Of a stretch of 64,000 nucleotides of DNA, positions 34,408 through 44,049 are shown in pieces (the first letter of the stretch is position 1; every line of letters begins with the position of its first letter). The stretch is from CAIKZY01 sp044374195 (GTDB lineage: Bacteria; Actinomycetota; Actinomycetes; S36-B12). The notes under the pieces were generated by a model, which did no database searches, was not told where the DNA came from, and saw nothing but the letters and a program-made list of their open reading frames with translations. Location of the stretch: contig JBILOY010000012.1 in assembly GCA_044374195.1 (NCBI GenBank), positions 10,955-74,954 on the forward strand, in the 5' to 3' direction. The position numbers were made by a program, and so were the translations under genes.

Positions 34408-37400
34408 TCAGCCTCCCATTACCGCGACCAGGGGATCGCGTCCTTCCGCAATTGCAAGTTCGCGAATCTTGATGACTCGCTTGTAGTCCTTGGGCATCAC
34501 CTTGGTGAACCGCCCCGCGGACGAAGACCAATCGGCGAGCAATTCCGCTGCAAACCTTGATTCGGTTTCCTCGACGTGGCGGCGGATGATGCCTTCAAGC
34601 ACTGCGCTGTCTTCGTCGCTAAGCGAATCGAGGTCGACCATCTCCGGATTTACCTTCGCCGGCTCGAGATCGATGACAAAGGCAGTACCGCCGGACATGC
34701 CGGCCCCGAGGTTGCGACCGGTCGTGCCGAGAATCGCGACGACGCCACCGGTCATGTACTCGAGCGCATGATCGCCCACGCCTTCAACAACTGCCGTGGC
34801 CCCCGAGTTGCGCACGCAGAAGCGCTCACCCACGCGGCCCCGGAGGTAGATTTCTCCGGATGTTGCGCCATAAGCGATGACATTGCCTGCGATGGTGTTC
34901 TCGTGGGCATTGAACGTTGCGGCGCGGTCAGGTCGCACGATGATGCGCCCACCTGACAAGCCTTTCCCGACATAGTCATTCGCATCGCCTTCGAGACGAA
35001 GCGTGATACCGGCCGGGAGGAAGGCTCCGAACGACTGCCCGGCTGAGCCATGGAAGGTGAGATCGATCGTGCCGTCAGGCAGGCCTGCTCCCCCATGTGC
35101 CCGCGTGACCGCACTTCCCAGCATCGTTCCCACAGTGCGGTTGACGTTTCGAATCTCGAACTGCGCCCGAATGGGCTCTGCCTTCTCGATCGCCGGCGCA
35201 CAGATGCGAAGCAACTCTTGATCAAGGGCTGCCTCGAGTCCGTGATCTTGAGCGACGACCTGACGACGCGGCGCTGAGGGATCAATATCCGGCACGTGCA
35301 GGATCGGTGCCAGGTCCAGGCCTGAAGCCTTCCAGTGGTCAACCGCCTTCTCTACATCAAGGAACTCCGCCTGACCGACCGCTTCGTCAATGCTGCGGAA
35401 GCCGAGTGCTGCGAGATAACCACGAACCTCTTCCGCGATGTACTCGAAGAAGGTCTCGACGAACTCGGGCTCACCGGTGAAACGCTCGCGCAGAACTGGA
35501 TTCTGCGTGGCCACACCAACCGGGCATGTGTCGAGATGGCAGACACGCATCATCACGCAGCCCATAACGACTAGAGGTGCCGTGGCAAAGCCGAACTCTT
35601 CCGCACCCAAGAGCGCGGCAATGATGACATCGCGTCCGGTCTTCAACTGGCCATCAGCTTGAACCACGATGCGATCGCGAAGGCCATTGAGCAAAAGGGT
35701 CTGCTGCGCCTCAGCCAGCCCCAGCTCCCAAGGAGTGCCGGCATGCTTGAGAGAGGTCAGCGGAGATGCCCCAGTTCCACCATCGAAACCGGAGATCAGT
35801 ACGACGTCAGCGTGCGCCTTGGCTACACCGGCGGCGACGGTGCCCACACCGATCTCGGAGACGAGCTTCACGTGAACCCGCGCCTGAGGATTCGCATTCT
35901 TCAAGTCATGGATGAGCTGCGCGAGATCCTCGATCGAGTAAATGTCATGATGCGGAGGAGGCGAGATCAACCCCACGCCTGGCGTGGAGTGCCGAGTCTT
36001 CGCAACCCAGGGGTACACCTTGTGACCGGGAAGCTGACCACCCTCGCCCGGCTTGGCGCCCTGGGCCATTTTGATCTGAATGTCGTCACTGTTCACGAGG
36101 TACTCGCTCGTAACACCGAATCGGCCGGAGGCTACCTGCTTGATCGACGATCGCTTCGAATCACCGTTAGCCATCGGCAAGTAGCGCTCAGGGTCCTCGC
36201 CACCTTCACCGGTGTTCGACTTCGCACCCATCCTGTTCATGGCGATGGCAAGGGTCTCGTGGGCCTCTGCGGAGATCGAGCCATAGGACATCGCGCCCGT
36301 CGAGAATCGCTTGATGATGTCCGCAGCGGATTCGACTTCTGCGATAGGAACTGAGGGACGCAGACCTTCTCGAAGGTTGAACAGGCCGCGCAGGGTCATC
36401 AATCGCTCAGACTGTGTGTCAACACGCTCGGTGTACTGCTGGAAGATGTCGAAGCGCTTGTTTCGCGTCGCGTGCTGTAGGCGGAAGACTGTCTCCGGGT
36501 CGAAGAGATGCAGCTCGCCCTCTCGACGCCACTGGTACTCGCCACCGACATTCAAAGTGCGGTGGGCAGGTGCAATGCCTGATGTCGGGTAGGCAATCGC
36601 ATGCCGGGCAGCAACCTCGTCGGCGATCACATCGAGGCCGATTCCGCCGAGCTTGGAAGAGGTACCCACGAAGTAGGTCTCCACGAGCTCGCGAGAAAGG
36701 CCGATAGCCTCGAAGATCTGAGCGCCTCGATACGAGGCAACTGTCGACACGCCCATCTTGGACATGACCTTGAGCAAGCCCTTGCCGAGTGACTTCACGA
36801 TGTTGCGCATTGCCTTCTCGGGCGTGACACCTTCGATGACGCCGCGGCGCACGAGATCCTCGACCGATTCCAATGCAAGATACGGATTCACTGCAGCTGC
36901 CCCGTAGCCGACCAGCAAGGCGACATGGTGAACCTCGCGGACGTCACCCGCCTCGATGAGCAGGCTGACCATGGTGCGCGTCTTGGTACGCACCATGTGG
37001 TGATGAACCGCTGCACACAGCAGTAACGACGGAATCGGCGCCATCTCAGCGTTGCTATCTCGGTCGGAGAGCACGATGAACCGCTTTCCCTGGCGGATCA
37101 AGGCATCGACTTCGTGGAAGATCTCTGTCAGACGACGCGCGAGACCCTCGCCACCCTCAGACACCCGATAGAGGCCACTAATGCGCACCCCCGCAAATCC
37201 GGGCTGAGTGCCATCGGCATTGATGTGCAAGATCTTGGCGAGCTCGTCGTTGTCGATGACCGGAAAGGGCAGCACGACGGCACGCGAGTGCTCGGGGCTC
37301 GGCTCGAGGAGATTTCCCTCCGGACCGATGATGCTCGAGAGCGAAGTGACAATCTCTTCACGAATGGCGTCCAGAGGCGGATTCGTGACCTGTGCGAACA

Positions 37401-38931
37401 GTTGCTGGAAGTAGTCAAAGAGCAGTCGCGGACGCGCAGAGAGAACCGCAACAGGAGTATCAGAGCCCATTGAACCGATCGGCTCAATGCCGAGGGTGGC
37501 CATCGGCTCGAGGATGATGCGCAGTTCCTCTTCGGTGTAACCGAAAGTCTGCTGTCGTCGCGCGACCGAGCCGTGCGTATGCACGATGTGCTCTCGCTCC
37601 GGCAGATCATCGAGGTGGATTAAACCCGCGTCGAGCCATTCCTGGTAGGGCGACGCAGCTGCCAACGCTGACTTCACTTCGTCGTCCTCGATGATGCGAT
37701 GCTGCTCTGTATCGACAAGGAACATCAGACCGGGCTGCAGGCGACCCTTGCGCACGATTGAAGCGGGATCAATGTCGAGTACGCCCGACTCGGAGCCAAG
37801 GACCACAAGTCCATCGTCGGTAACCCAGAAGCGACCGGGGCGAAGCCCATTGCGATCGAGCACCGCGCCGATCACAGTTCCATCGGTGAAGCAGACGTTC
37901 GCGGGACCATCCCAGGGCTCCATGAAGGTGGCATGGAATTCGTAGAAGGCACGTCGAGCCGGATCCATGCTGAGGTTGTTCTCCCAAGCTTCGGGAATCA
38001 TCATCAGCACTGAGTGCGGGAGCGAGCGTCCGCCAAGGTGCAGCAGTTCAAGCACCTCATCAAATGAGGCTGAATCACTGCCGCCGTTGGCACAGATGGG
38101 GAACAGGCGCGTCGGATCACCAGGCAGAACTGACGAGGTGAGAAGCGACTCGCGGGCCCGCATCCAGTTGCGGTTGCCCTGGACTGTGTTGATCTCACCG
38201 TTGTGGGAGATGTACCGGTACGGATGTGCCAATGGCCAGGACGGGAAGGTGTTAGTCGAGAAGCGAGAGTGCACGAGGGCGAGCGCCGAGGCCACTCGGA
38301 CATCGGAGAGATCGGGGTAGAACGGCTCCAGCTGACCCGTGGTCAGCATGCCCTTGTAGACGATTGTCCGCGACGAGAGCGAACCGAAGTAGACACCGGC
38401 ATCGTGCTCCGAACGCTTACGGAGGCCATAGACCATGCGATCGAGCTCAAGTCCTGCCAGGCGCGGTGACGTGGCGACGAAAAGCTGCTCGAAAACCGGC
38501 ATGACGCTACGTGCGGTCGCACCCACCGTTGAGGCGTCAACGGGCACCGAGCGCCAGCCCAGAACTTCGACACCCTCCTCCGCCGCGATGGCCTCGATTC
38601 GTGCCTTGGCACGTACGCGATCTGAGTCATCGACGGGAAGGAAGGCAATGCCCGCGGCATAGGAACCCGATTCGGGCAGAGAGAAATCTACGACCTCACG
38701 GAAGAAGGCGTCGGGGATCTGGATCAAGATGCCAGCACCGTCACCGCTGTCTGGCTCACTGCCCGATGCACCTCGGTGCTCCAGGTTGCGCAGAGCTGTC
38801 AGAGCCTTGTCGACGATGTCGTGCGAGGGAATACCGGTCAACGTGGCCACGAAAGCCACGCCGCAGGCGTCATGCTCTCGGGTCGGGTCGTACAGACCCT
38901 GAGCCTTAGGGGCGTTGGAATAACTGGCCAT
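34408..38931 (-). CDS. gltB: Glutamate synthase large subunit
   Basis: Converts glutamine plus 2-oxoglutarate to two glutamates. 1507 residues from the ATG at 38931, preceded by AAGGA; the open frame continues 17 codons upstream without support. The amidotransferase nucleophile is Cys23 in REHDACGVAF after a 22-residue propeptide. Further on come the FMN domain (MAQGAKPGEGGQLPGHKVYP, SGFDGGTGASPLTSLKHAG), the 3Fe-4S cysteines (CVMMRVCHLDTCPVGVATQ) and the C-terminal beta-helix domain rich in glycine (GGRIIVRPDRAATFNA, GMSGGTAFVID). Confidence 0.98.
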   Translation of the reverse strand: MASYSNAPKAQGLYDPTREHDACGVAFVATLTGIPSHDIVDKALTALRNLEHRGASGSEPDSGDGAGILIQIPDAFFREVVDFSLPESGSYAAGIAFLPVDDSDRVRAKARIEAIAAEEGVEVLGWRSVPVDASTVGATARSVMPVFEQLFVATSPRLAGLELDRMVYGLRKRSEHDAGVYFGSLSSRTIVYKGMLTTGQLEPFYPDLSDVRVASALALVHSRFSTNTFPSWPLAHPYRYISHNGEINTVQGNRNWMRARESLLTSSVLPGDPTRLFPICANGGSDSASFDEVLELLHLGGRSLPHSVLMMIPEAWENNLSMDPARRAFYEFHATFMEPWDGPANVCFTDGTVIGAVLDRNGLRPGRFWVTDDGLVVLGSESGVLDIDPASIVRKGRLQPGLMFLVDTEQHRIIEDDEVKSALAAASPYQEWLDAGLIHLDDLPEREHIVHTHGSVARRQQTFGYTEEELRIILEPMATLGIEPIGSMGSDTPVAVLSARPRLLFDYFQQLFAQVTNPPLDAIREEIVTSLSSIIGPEGNLLEPSPEHSRAVVLPFPVIDNDELAKILHINADGTQPGFAGVRISGLYRVSEGGEGLARRLTEIFHEVDALIRQGKRFIVLSDRDSNAEMAPIPSLLLCAAVHHHMVRTKTRTMVSLLIEAGDVREVHHVALLVGYGAAAVNPYLALESVEDLVRRGVIEGVTPEKAMRNIVKSLGKGLLKVMSKMGVSTVASYRGAQIFEAIGLSRELVETYFVGTSSKLGGIGLDVIADEVAARHAIAYPTSGIAPAHRTLNVGGEYQWRREGELHLFDPETVFRLQHATRNKRFDIFQQYTERVDTQSERLMTLRGLFNLREGLRPSVPIAEVESAADIIKRFSTGAMSYGSISAEAHETLAIAMNRMGAKSNTGEGGEDPERYLPMANGDSKRSSIKQVASGRFGVTSEYLVNSDDIQIKMAQGAKPGEGGQLPGHKVYPWVAKTRHSTPGVGLISPPPHHDIYSIEDLAQLIHDLKNANPQARVHVKLVSEIGVGTVAAGVAKAHADVVLISGFDGGTGASPLTSLKHAGTPWELGLAEAQQTLLLNGLRDRIVVQADGQLKTGRDVIIAALLGAEEFGFATAPLVVMGCVMMRVCHLDTCPVGVATQNPVLRERFTGEPEFVETFFEYIAEEVRGYLAALGFRSIDEAVGQAEFLDVEKAVDHWKASGLDLAPILHVPDIDPSAPRRQVVAQDHGLEAALDQELLRICAPAIEKAEPIRAQFEIRNVNRTVGTMLGSAVTRAHGGAGLPDGTIDLTFHGSAGQSFGAFLPAGITLRLEGDANDYVGKGLSGGRIIVRPDRAATFNAHENTIAGNVIAYGATSGEIYLRGRVGERFCVRNSGATAVVEGVGDHALEYMTGGVVAILGTTGRNLGAGMSGGTAFVIDLEPAKVNPEMVDLDSLSDEDSAVLEGIIRRHVEETESRFAAELLADWSSSAGRFTKVMPKDYKRVIKIRELAIAEGRDPLVAVMGG

Positions 38932-38958
38932 GAGATGTCCTTGTCGTCGCCGGATCCA

Positions 38959-38974
38959 CTCGGGCATGCCCGAG
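38959..38974. promoter_or_regulatory. 16-base perfect palindrome upstream of gltB
   Basis: CTCGGGCATGCCCGAG is perfectly self-complementary and lies 28 bases before the gltB ATG in the 78-base ribF-gltB gap. It could be an operator for a dimeric regulator, or a hairpin in the gltB leader or ribF tail; there is no U-tract. The rest of the gap shows the gltB ribosome-binding site only. Confidence 0.5.
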
Positions 38975-39006
38975 CCATTCACAGGACGACGTTGGCCTGC
39001 TAGGAA

Positions 39007-39012
39007 ATTCTA
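39007..39012 (-). promoter_or_regulatory. Candidate -10 box of gltBD
   Basis: TAGAAT (39012-39007), a good TANNNT hexamer, overlaps the TAG stop codon of ribF. It would start transcription near 39000, placing the palindrome at 38959-38974 in the early leader. The -35 region is weak. Confidence 0.4.
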
Positions 39013-39918
39013 TGGGATGGGGGGATCGAGGACGAATCGAGCCTGCTCTACGTCTTGGGCCATCTGGCCGAGGAATTCCTCGAGGGAGTCAAAAACCTGC
39101 TGACCGCGCAGAAATCGGGTGAAGATCACTCGTGCGAAGAGCCCGTAAAGCTCGAGGCCCTCACGATCGAGGCAGTAGACCTCGACTCGTCGTTCAGAGC
39201 CCTGAAACTGCGGATTCGTGCCCACGGAAATCGCCGCGGGGAACCGCTGCCCTGCCACGTCGAGCCAGCCTGCGTAGACCCCATCGGCAGGCACGAGCAT
39301 TCCCGGCTCGGTGTCAATATTCGCGGTCGGATAACCGAGGTCGCGGCCGCGATGGTCGCCGTGCACGACCGTGCCGGTCATCGAATACAGCCGACCAAGA
39401 ACCTCGCCGGCATTCTCGACGTCACCGGCGCTCACCAGCCGGCGGATTCTGGTCGAGGACCACGGTGCCGAATCCGCGGCCACGGGGACCACATGAACGC
39501 TGATACCCCGAGCAGCACACTCTGACGTCAGTACCTCAGGAGTACCGGCGGCCATGCGCCCGAAACGGAAGTTCTCCCCCACCACCACATGTGCCGCATG
39601 CATCCTCTCGATGAGAGCGTCATCGATGAATTCGGCCGGAGTGATGTGGGCGTAGTCGGGAGTGAAGTCGATGACCTCGACGGCATCTGCACCCGCTTCG
39701 AGCAGCAACCGAACGCGGTCATCGAGGGTTGCGATTTGGTCAGGAATCGACTCCGGACGCAATACGACTGCCGGGTGGGGGAAGAAGGTAATGGCCACTA
39801 GGGGCAGACCAGCCTCATCTGCAAGCTTGCGAGCAACGTCAATGAGGCTGCGGTGTCCGCGATGAACACCGTCAAACACGCCTATGCAGGCAACAACGCT
39901 GCCGATCGTCTCACTCAT
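39010..39918 (-). CDS. ribF: Bifunctional riboflavin kinase / FAD synthetase
   Basis: Turns riboflavin into FMN and then FAD. Of its 302 residues, the N-terminal half is the FMN adenylyltransferase of the nucleotidyltransferase fold (IGVFDGVHRGHRSLIDVA, NFRFGRMAAG). The C-terminal half is the flavokinase barrel (GDHRGRDLGYPTANIDTEP, PADGVYAGWL). It is the last gene of the rimP-nusA-infB-rbfA-truB block; rpsO/pnp, which often follow ribF in actinobacteria, are absent here and gltB follows instead. Confidence 0.96.
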   Translation of the reverse strand: MSETIGSVVACIGVFDGVHRGHRSLIDVARKLADEAGLPLVAITFFPHPAVVLRPESIPDQIATLDDRVRLLLEAGADAVEVIDFTPDYAHITPAEFIDDALIERMHAAHVVVGENFRFGRMAAGTPEVLTSECAARGISVHVVPVAADSAPWSSTRIRRLVSAGDVENAGEVLGRLYSMTGTVVHGDHRGRDLGYPTANIDTEPGMLVPADGVYAGWLDVAGQRFPAAISVGTNPQFQGSERRVEVYCLDREGLELYGLFARVIFTRFLRGQQVFDSLEEFLGQMAQDVEQARFVLDPPIP

Positions 39919-39935
39919 CAGGACACCAGCCTAGA

Positions 39936-40829
39936 TCAGCCGACGAAGACGGCGAGGTAGCGAAGACGATCGCCGTCGGATTCGGCGAGTGCAAGCACCG
40001 AACCTCCGGGGGCGAACAGTGCAGTGGGCGACTCAAGGTGAAGCGGGATTCGTCGGCCATGGCTGACGTGGTCGGCGTCCTCGTCACTCAGCACCAAGGA
40101 CGGGAAGCACGCTCGGGACGCCTCGGCAATCGGGATGAGAGCCTGCGTGCCCAGGGATTCGATACTCGAGGCGCCCTCGAGACTGAAGGCACCGATGCGC
40201 GTGCGCCGCAGCATGGTCAGATGAGCACCGACGCCCAGCGCCTCACCCAGGTCTCGTGCAAGCGCCCGAACATAGGTGCCCGTCGTGCATTCCACGCGAA
40301 CATCAATGTCGATCGCATTGATCTCGCGTCGCACCTGCGTGCGTTCGAATCTGGACACCGTCACGGTGCGAGCCTTCAGCTCAACATTCTCGCCGGCACG
40401 AACACGTGCGTAGGACCTCTTGCCGTCCACCTTGATGGCACTCACGGAGCTCGGCACCTGCTGGATCACACCCTTCAGGGCCTGCATCGCCTGGTCGATG
40501 GCCAGCTCAGTCACGTGGTCGAGTAGCGCGACGGGAGCCTGAGCGATGATCTCCCCCTCCGCATCGTCAGTCACCGTGGTGCTGCCGAGTCGAATAGTGG
40601 CGAGGTATTCCTTGTCATGCAGCGCCAGGTGTCCGAGCAATCGGGTAGCCCGTTCAACTCCGAGAATCAGCAGGCCGGTGGCCATCGGGTCCAAGGTGCC
40701 GGCATGACCGACCTTGCGAGTACCGAGGGCGCGACGAGCTGCTGCTACCGCGCCATGCGAGGTGATCGCACCCGGTTTGTCGACCAGGAGCAACCCCGAG
40801 GGAACTACGCCGGGCCGCGAGGACGTCAT
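39936..40829 (-). CDS. truB: tRNA pseudouridine-55 synthase
   Basis: Makes pseudouridine 55 in the T-loop of tRNAs. Its 297 residues have GLLLVDKPGAITSH, the catalytic aspartate in KVGHAGTLDPMATGLL, and the C-terminal PUA-like domain. It overlaps rbfA by four bases and is 17 bases from ribF, the usual order. Confidence 0.97.
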   Translation of the reverse strand: MTSSRPGVVPSGLLLVDKPGAITSHGAVAAARRALGTRKVGHAGTLDPMATGLLILGVERATRLLGHLALHDKEYLATIRLGSTTVTDDAEGEIIAQAPVALLDHVTELAIDQAMQALKGVIQQVPSSVSAIKVDGKRSYARVRAGENVELKARTVTVSRFERTQVRREINAIDIDVRVECTTGTYVRALARDLGEALGVGAHLTMLRRTRIGAFSLEGASSIESLGTQALIPIAEASRACFPSLVLSDEDADHVSHGRRIPLHLESPTALFAPGGSVLALAESDGDRLRYLAVFVG

Positions 40830-41269
40830 GCCTCGGTGTCGGCATCCTCGTCGCGCGGATGTCGGTAGGGATCGGCGTCGCCCGCATAGGTGGCATGCTC
40901 CGCCTGCTCGTGCACGTGTGCGTCAGCCTCAGCCGCCTGTCGCAGCAGATCCTCGAGCTGACGAGCATTGTCGGGAATCGCGTCCAGGAAGAAAGCGAGA
41001 CTCGGGGTGAACTTGATGCCGGTCTGCTTGCCCACCTCGCTGCGAAGCACCCCTTTTGCGGACTCCAGGGCAGCAGCGGTCGAGACGCGCTCCTCATCGT
41101 CGCCATACACGGTGTAGAACACCGAAGCCTCGCGAAGATCCGGGGTTACTCGCACATCGGTGATGGTGATGAAACCGAGCCGCGGATCCTTGATCCGCAT
41201 CTCGAGAGTCTCTGCCACGATCACCTTGATTCGGTCGGCCATCTTTCGCTGTCGGGCCTCACTGCTCAT
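40826..41269 (-). CDS. rbfA: Ribosome-binding factor A
   Basis: A late 30S maturation factor with a type II KH fold. The 147-residue protein starts with RQRKMADRIKVIVAETLEMRIKDPRLGFITIT and ends in an unusually acidic, histidine-containing tail (HVHEQAEHATYAGDADPYRHPRDEDADTEA, last ~35 residues) not needed for the fold. It overlaps infB by four bases. The DUF503 gene often found between infB and rbfA is missing. Confidence 0.95.
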   Translation of the reverse strand: MSSEARQRKMADRIKVIVAETLEMRIKDPRLGFITITDVRVTPDLREASVFYTVYGDDEERVSTAAALESAKGVLRSEVGKQTGIKFTPSLAFFLDAIPDNARQLEDLLRQAAEADAHVHEQAEHATYAGDADPYRHPRDEDADTEA

Positions 41270-44010
41270 GGCTTTCTCGGCTTCTCGCGCATCTCATAGG
41301 TCTCGATGACGTCGTCGACCTTGACATCTTGGAAGTTGCCTAGGTTGATGCCGCATTCGAAGCCTTCGCGCACCTCGGTGACATCGTCCTTGAAGCGACG
41401 AAGGCCGGCCACGGCAATGCTTTCCGCGACGACTGCGCCATCACGGATGAGGCGTGCCTTCGAATTGCGCTTGATCTCACCTGTCTGCACGAGGCAGCCG
41501 GCGATCGTGCCGAACTTGCTCGACTTGAAGACCTCGCGCACCTCGGCGGTACCGAGCTGAACCTCTTCGTACTCGGGCTTGAGCATGCCCTTGAGGGCAG
41601 CTTCGACCTCTTCAATTGCCTGGTAGATGACGCTGTAGTAGCGAACATCGACGCCTTCCTCGGAAGCCAGCTCAGCAACCTTGCCCTCGGGGCGCACATT
41701 GAAGCCGATGATGACCGACTTCGAGGCACTTGCCAAGGTGACATCGTTCTTGTTGATGGCGCCGACGCCGCGATGGATCACGCGCAGCGAGACTTCCTCG
41801 CCGACATCGATCTTCAGCAAGGCGTCCTCGAGTGCCTCGACCGAGCCGGAGACATCGCCCTTGATGATGAGGGTGAGCTCGGACACCTCGCCGCGTTCGA
41901 CCGACTCGAGGAAATCCTCAAGCGAGCGCTTGACTCGGTTACGCGCGAGCAGCGCATTGCGCTCGCGTGCCTGTCGAGTCTGGGCGATCTGACGGGCGAT
42001 GCGATCCTCGGCCACGACCATGAAGCTGTCGCCGGCTCCAGGAACGGTGGTCAGTCCGAGCACCTGAACGGGGAACGAGGGACCTGCTTCGTCGACGACA
42101 TTGCCCTCGTCATCGAGCATGGCACGGACGCGGCCGAACGCGTCACCCGCGACGATCGAATCACCAGCACGCAAGGTGCCGCGCTGCACGAGCACGGTGG
42201 CCACTGGGCCACGACCGCGGTCGAGGTGCGCCTCGATGGCAACACCCTCTGCCTGCTGCACCGGATTCGCGCGCAGGTCAAGTGCGGCGTCAGCGGTAAG
42301 CAGCACGGCATCGAGAAGACTCTCAATGCCCGTTCCGGCCTTTGCCGACACGTCGACGAACATCGTGTCGCCGCCGAACTCCTCGGCAACCAGTCCGTAC
42401 TCGGTCAACTGGGTGCGGACCTTCATCGGGTCAGCGCCTTCCTTGTCGACCTTGTTCACGGCCACGACGATGGGTACGCCAGCGGCCTGCGCATGATTGA
42501 GTGCCTCAATCGTCTGCGGCTTCACGCCATCGTCAGCTGCGACCACCAGGATCGAGATGTCAGTGACCTGAGCGCCACGTGCACGCATGGCCGTGAAAGC
42601 CTCGTGACCGGGGGTATCGATGAACGTGATCTTGCGATCGCCTTCTGCCGTGTGAGCGGTGGCCTGGTAGGCACCGATGTGCTGGGTGATGCCACCTGCC
42701 TCGCCGCCGATGACATTGGTTTTGCGAATCGCATCGAGGAGTCGGGTCTTGCCATGGTCGACGTGACCCATGACGGTGACAACCGGCGGACGAACGACGA
42801 GGTCATCCTCATTGCCTTCGTGCTCGCCGAACTCCAGGTTGTACGACTCGAGCAGCTCGCGATCCTCGTCCTCAGGGGACACGACCTCGACGGCGTAGCT
42901 GAGCTCATCGCCAAGAAGACGCAGCGTGTCGTCATCGATCGACTGAGTCGCAGTGACCATCTCCCCCAGGCCAATGAGCACCTTGACGAGATCGGCCGGC
43001 ATCGCGTCGATCTTCTCGGCGAAGTCGGTCAGGCTCGCACCGCGCGGCAGGCGAACGGTGGCGCCGCCACCGCGCAGGATGCGCACGCCTTCCATGACCG
43101 GGGCCTGCATATTGTCGAATTCCTGGCGCTTGGCGCGCTTGGACTTACGGCCCTTGGACGGGCGACCGCCCGGACGACCAAAGGCGCCAGCAGTCGTACC
43201 ACGTCCGCCGGGGCCACTGCGACCGGGGAAACCGCCGCCAGGTGCACCACCGGGCGCACCACCCGGTGATCCACCGGGACGACCTGCGAAGCCACCGCCG
43301 CCAGGTGCGCCGCCGGGACGACCGCCGGGAGCGCCACCGGGACGACCGCCGGGAGCGCCACCGGGACGACCGCCGGGAGCGCCACCGGGACCGCCTGGGC
43401 GTCCGGTCGGTGCTGGGCGAGCCTGGCGGGTGGGCATTGAGCCTGGGTTGGGACGCGGAGCTCCAGGAACGCCACCGGCGGCAGGAGCTGTTCTCCCCAT
43501 GCCGGTGCTTCCGCCGAAGGGGTTATTCCCCGGACGCGGACCAGCCGGACGACCCATTCCGGTGCTTCCACCGAACGGGTTGTTGCCTGGACGCGGACCA
43601 GCCGGACGAGGCCCAGCAGGCGCTGACGGATCAGTTGTTGCCGCAGGCTCAGACGCGGCTGCGGCTGCGGGCGCGGACTCGGACTCGGGCGCGGGCGCGG
43701 CAACAGCAGCTGGTGCCGCAGCCGCCTTCATCGCGGGCTCAGCCGGAGCTGCAGGGGCGGACTCGATCGCGCCTGCTTCGGTCGGGGCCTCAGCAGGAGC
43801 AGCAGTCTTCTTCGCGGTCTTCTTGGCCGCCGTCTTCTTCACGGGAGCCTCGACAGCCGGCATAGCTTCCTTGAGCTTGCGGATGACGGGTGCTTCGACC
43901 GTGGATGAGGCGGACTTTACGAATTCACCGAGTTCTTGCAGCTTGGCAAGAACGTCCTTACTAGAAACCCCGAGCTCTTTGGCGAGCTCGTGGACCCGGA
44001 CCTTTGACAC
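41266..44010 (-). CDS. infB: Translation initiation factor IF-2
   Basis: GTPase that positions initiator tRNA and joins the ribosomal subunits. It has 914 residues. An N-terminal IF2_N domain (VRVHELAKELGVSSKDVLAKL) is followed by a Lys/Ala/Pro-rich linker, then a Gly-Arg-Pro region (about 130-290) with two kinds of tandem repeat. After a second short domain comes the G domain (TVMGHVDHGKT near 415, IDTPGHEAFTAMRARGA, VAVNKVDK), and the C-terminal beta barrels that bind fMet-tRNA. The start is a GTG at 44010 behind CAGGAGAG. The low-complexity linker is typical of actinobacterial IF-2. Confidence 0.98.
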   Translation of the reverse strand: MSKVRVHELAKELGVSSKDVLAKLQELGEFVKSASSTVEAPVIRKLKEAMPAVEAPVKKTAAKKTAKKTAAPAEAPTEAGAIESAPAAPAEPAMKAAAAPAAVAAPAPESESAPAAAAASEPAATTDPSAPAGPRPAGPRPGNNPFGGSTGMGRPAGPRPGNNPFGGSTGMGRTAPAAGGVPGAPRPNPGSMPTRQARPAPTGRPGGPGGAPGGRPGGAPGGRPGGAPGGRPGGAPGGGGFAGRPGGSPGGAPGGAPGGGFPGRSGPGGRGTTAGAFGRPGGRPSKGRKSKRAKRQEFDNMQAPVMEGVRILRGGGATVRLPRGASLTDFAEKIDAMPADLVKVLIGLGEMVTATQSIDDDTLRLLGDELSYAVEVVSPEDEDRELLESYNLEFGEHEGNEDDLVVRPPVVTVMGHVDHGKTRLLDAIRKTNVIGGEAGGITQHIGAYQATAHTAEGDRKITFIDTPGHEAFTAMRARGAQVTDISILVVAADDGVKPQTIEALNHAQAAGVPIVVAVNKVDKEGADPMKVRTQLTEYGLVAEEFGGDTMFVDVSAKAGTGIESLLDAVLLTADAALDLRANPVQQAEGVAIEAHLDRGRGPVATVLVQRGTLRAGDSIVAGDAFGRVRAMLDDEGNVVDEAGPSFPVQVLGLTTVPGAGDSFMVVAEDRIARQIAQTRQARERNALLARNRVKRSLEDFLESVERGEVSELTLIIKGDVSGSVEALEDALLKIDVGEEVSLRVIHRGVGAINKNDVTLASASKSVIIGFNVRPEGKVAELASEEGVDVRYYSVIYQAIEEVEAALKGMLKPEYEEVQLGTAEVREVFKSSKFGTIAGCLVQTGEIKRNSKARLIRDGAVVAESIAVAGLRRFKDDVTEVREGFECGINLGNFQDVKVDDVIETYEMREKPRKP
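43315..43386. repeat. Three perfect 24-base tandem repeats inside infB
   Basis: Three identical, head-to-tail 24-base units (43315-43338, 43339-43362, 43363-43386) encode GGRPGGAP-type octapeptides in the IF-2 linker. Flanking sequence contains imperfect copies. Exact identity at synonymous positions suggests recent slippage; the length is in frame, so the protein is only lengthened or shortened. Confidence 0.9.
43496..43609. repeat. Two imperfect 57-base tandem repeats inside infB
   Basis: Two adjacent 57-base units (43496-43552, 43553-43609) each encode the 19-residue RPAGPRPGNNPFGGSTGMG in the IF-2 linker. The peptides are identical but the DNA differs at several synonymous positions, so this duplication is older than the 24-base array and the peptide has apparently been conserved. 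Confidence 0.85.
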
Positions 44011-44025
44011 AACTCTCCTGTCTTT

Positions 44026-44049
44026 GGCCCGGGCTTACCGCACCGGGCC
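44026..44049 (-). other. GC-rich hairpin in the ylxR-infB gap
   Basis: GGCCCGG (44049-44043) pairs with CCGGGCC (44032-44026) around a ten-base loop, 16 bases before the infB GTG. It lies in a 152-base gap (44011-44162) that is unusually long for this block. The rest of the gap has a weaker GTGCC/GGCAC pairing beside the ylxR stop and no open frame I can support. It may modulate infB translation. Confidence 0.4.

Noticed and set aside
41773..43269. A 498-codon open frame on the plus strand opposite infB
   Set aside because: It is a mirror of the infB codon bias; it has no ribosome-binding site, a repetitive low-quality translation, and lies wholly within a certain gene.
43197..43609. Short regularly spaced repeats as a possible CRISPR array
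   Set aside because: The units are tandem without unique spacers and encode in-frame Gly/Pro/Arg peptides of the IF-2 linker.
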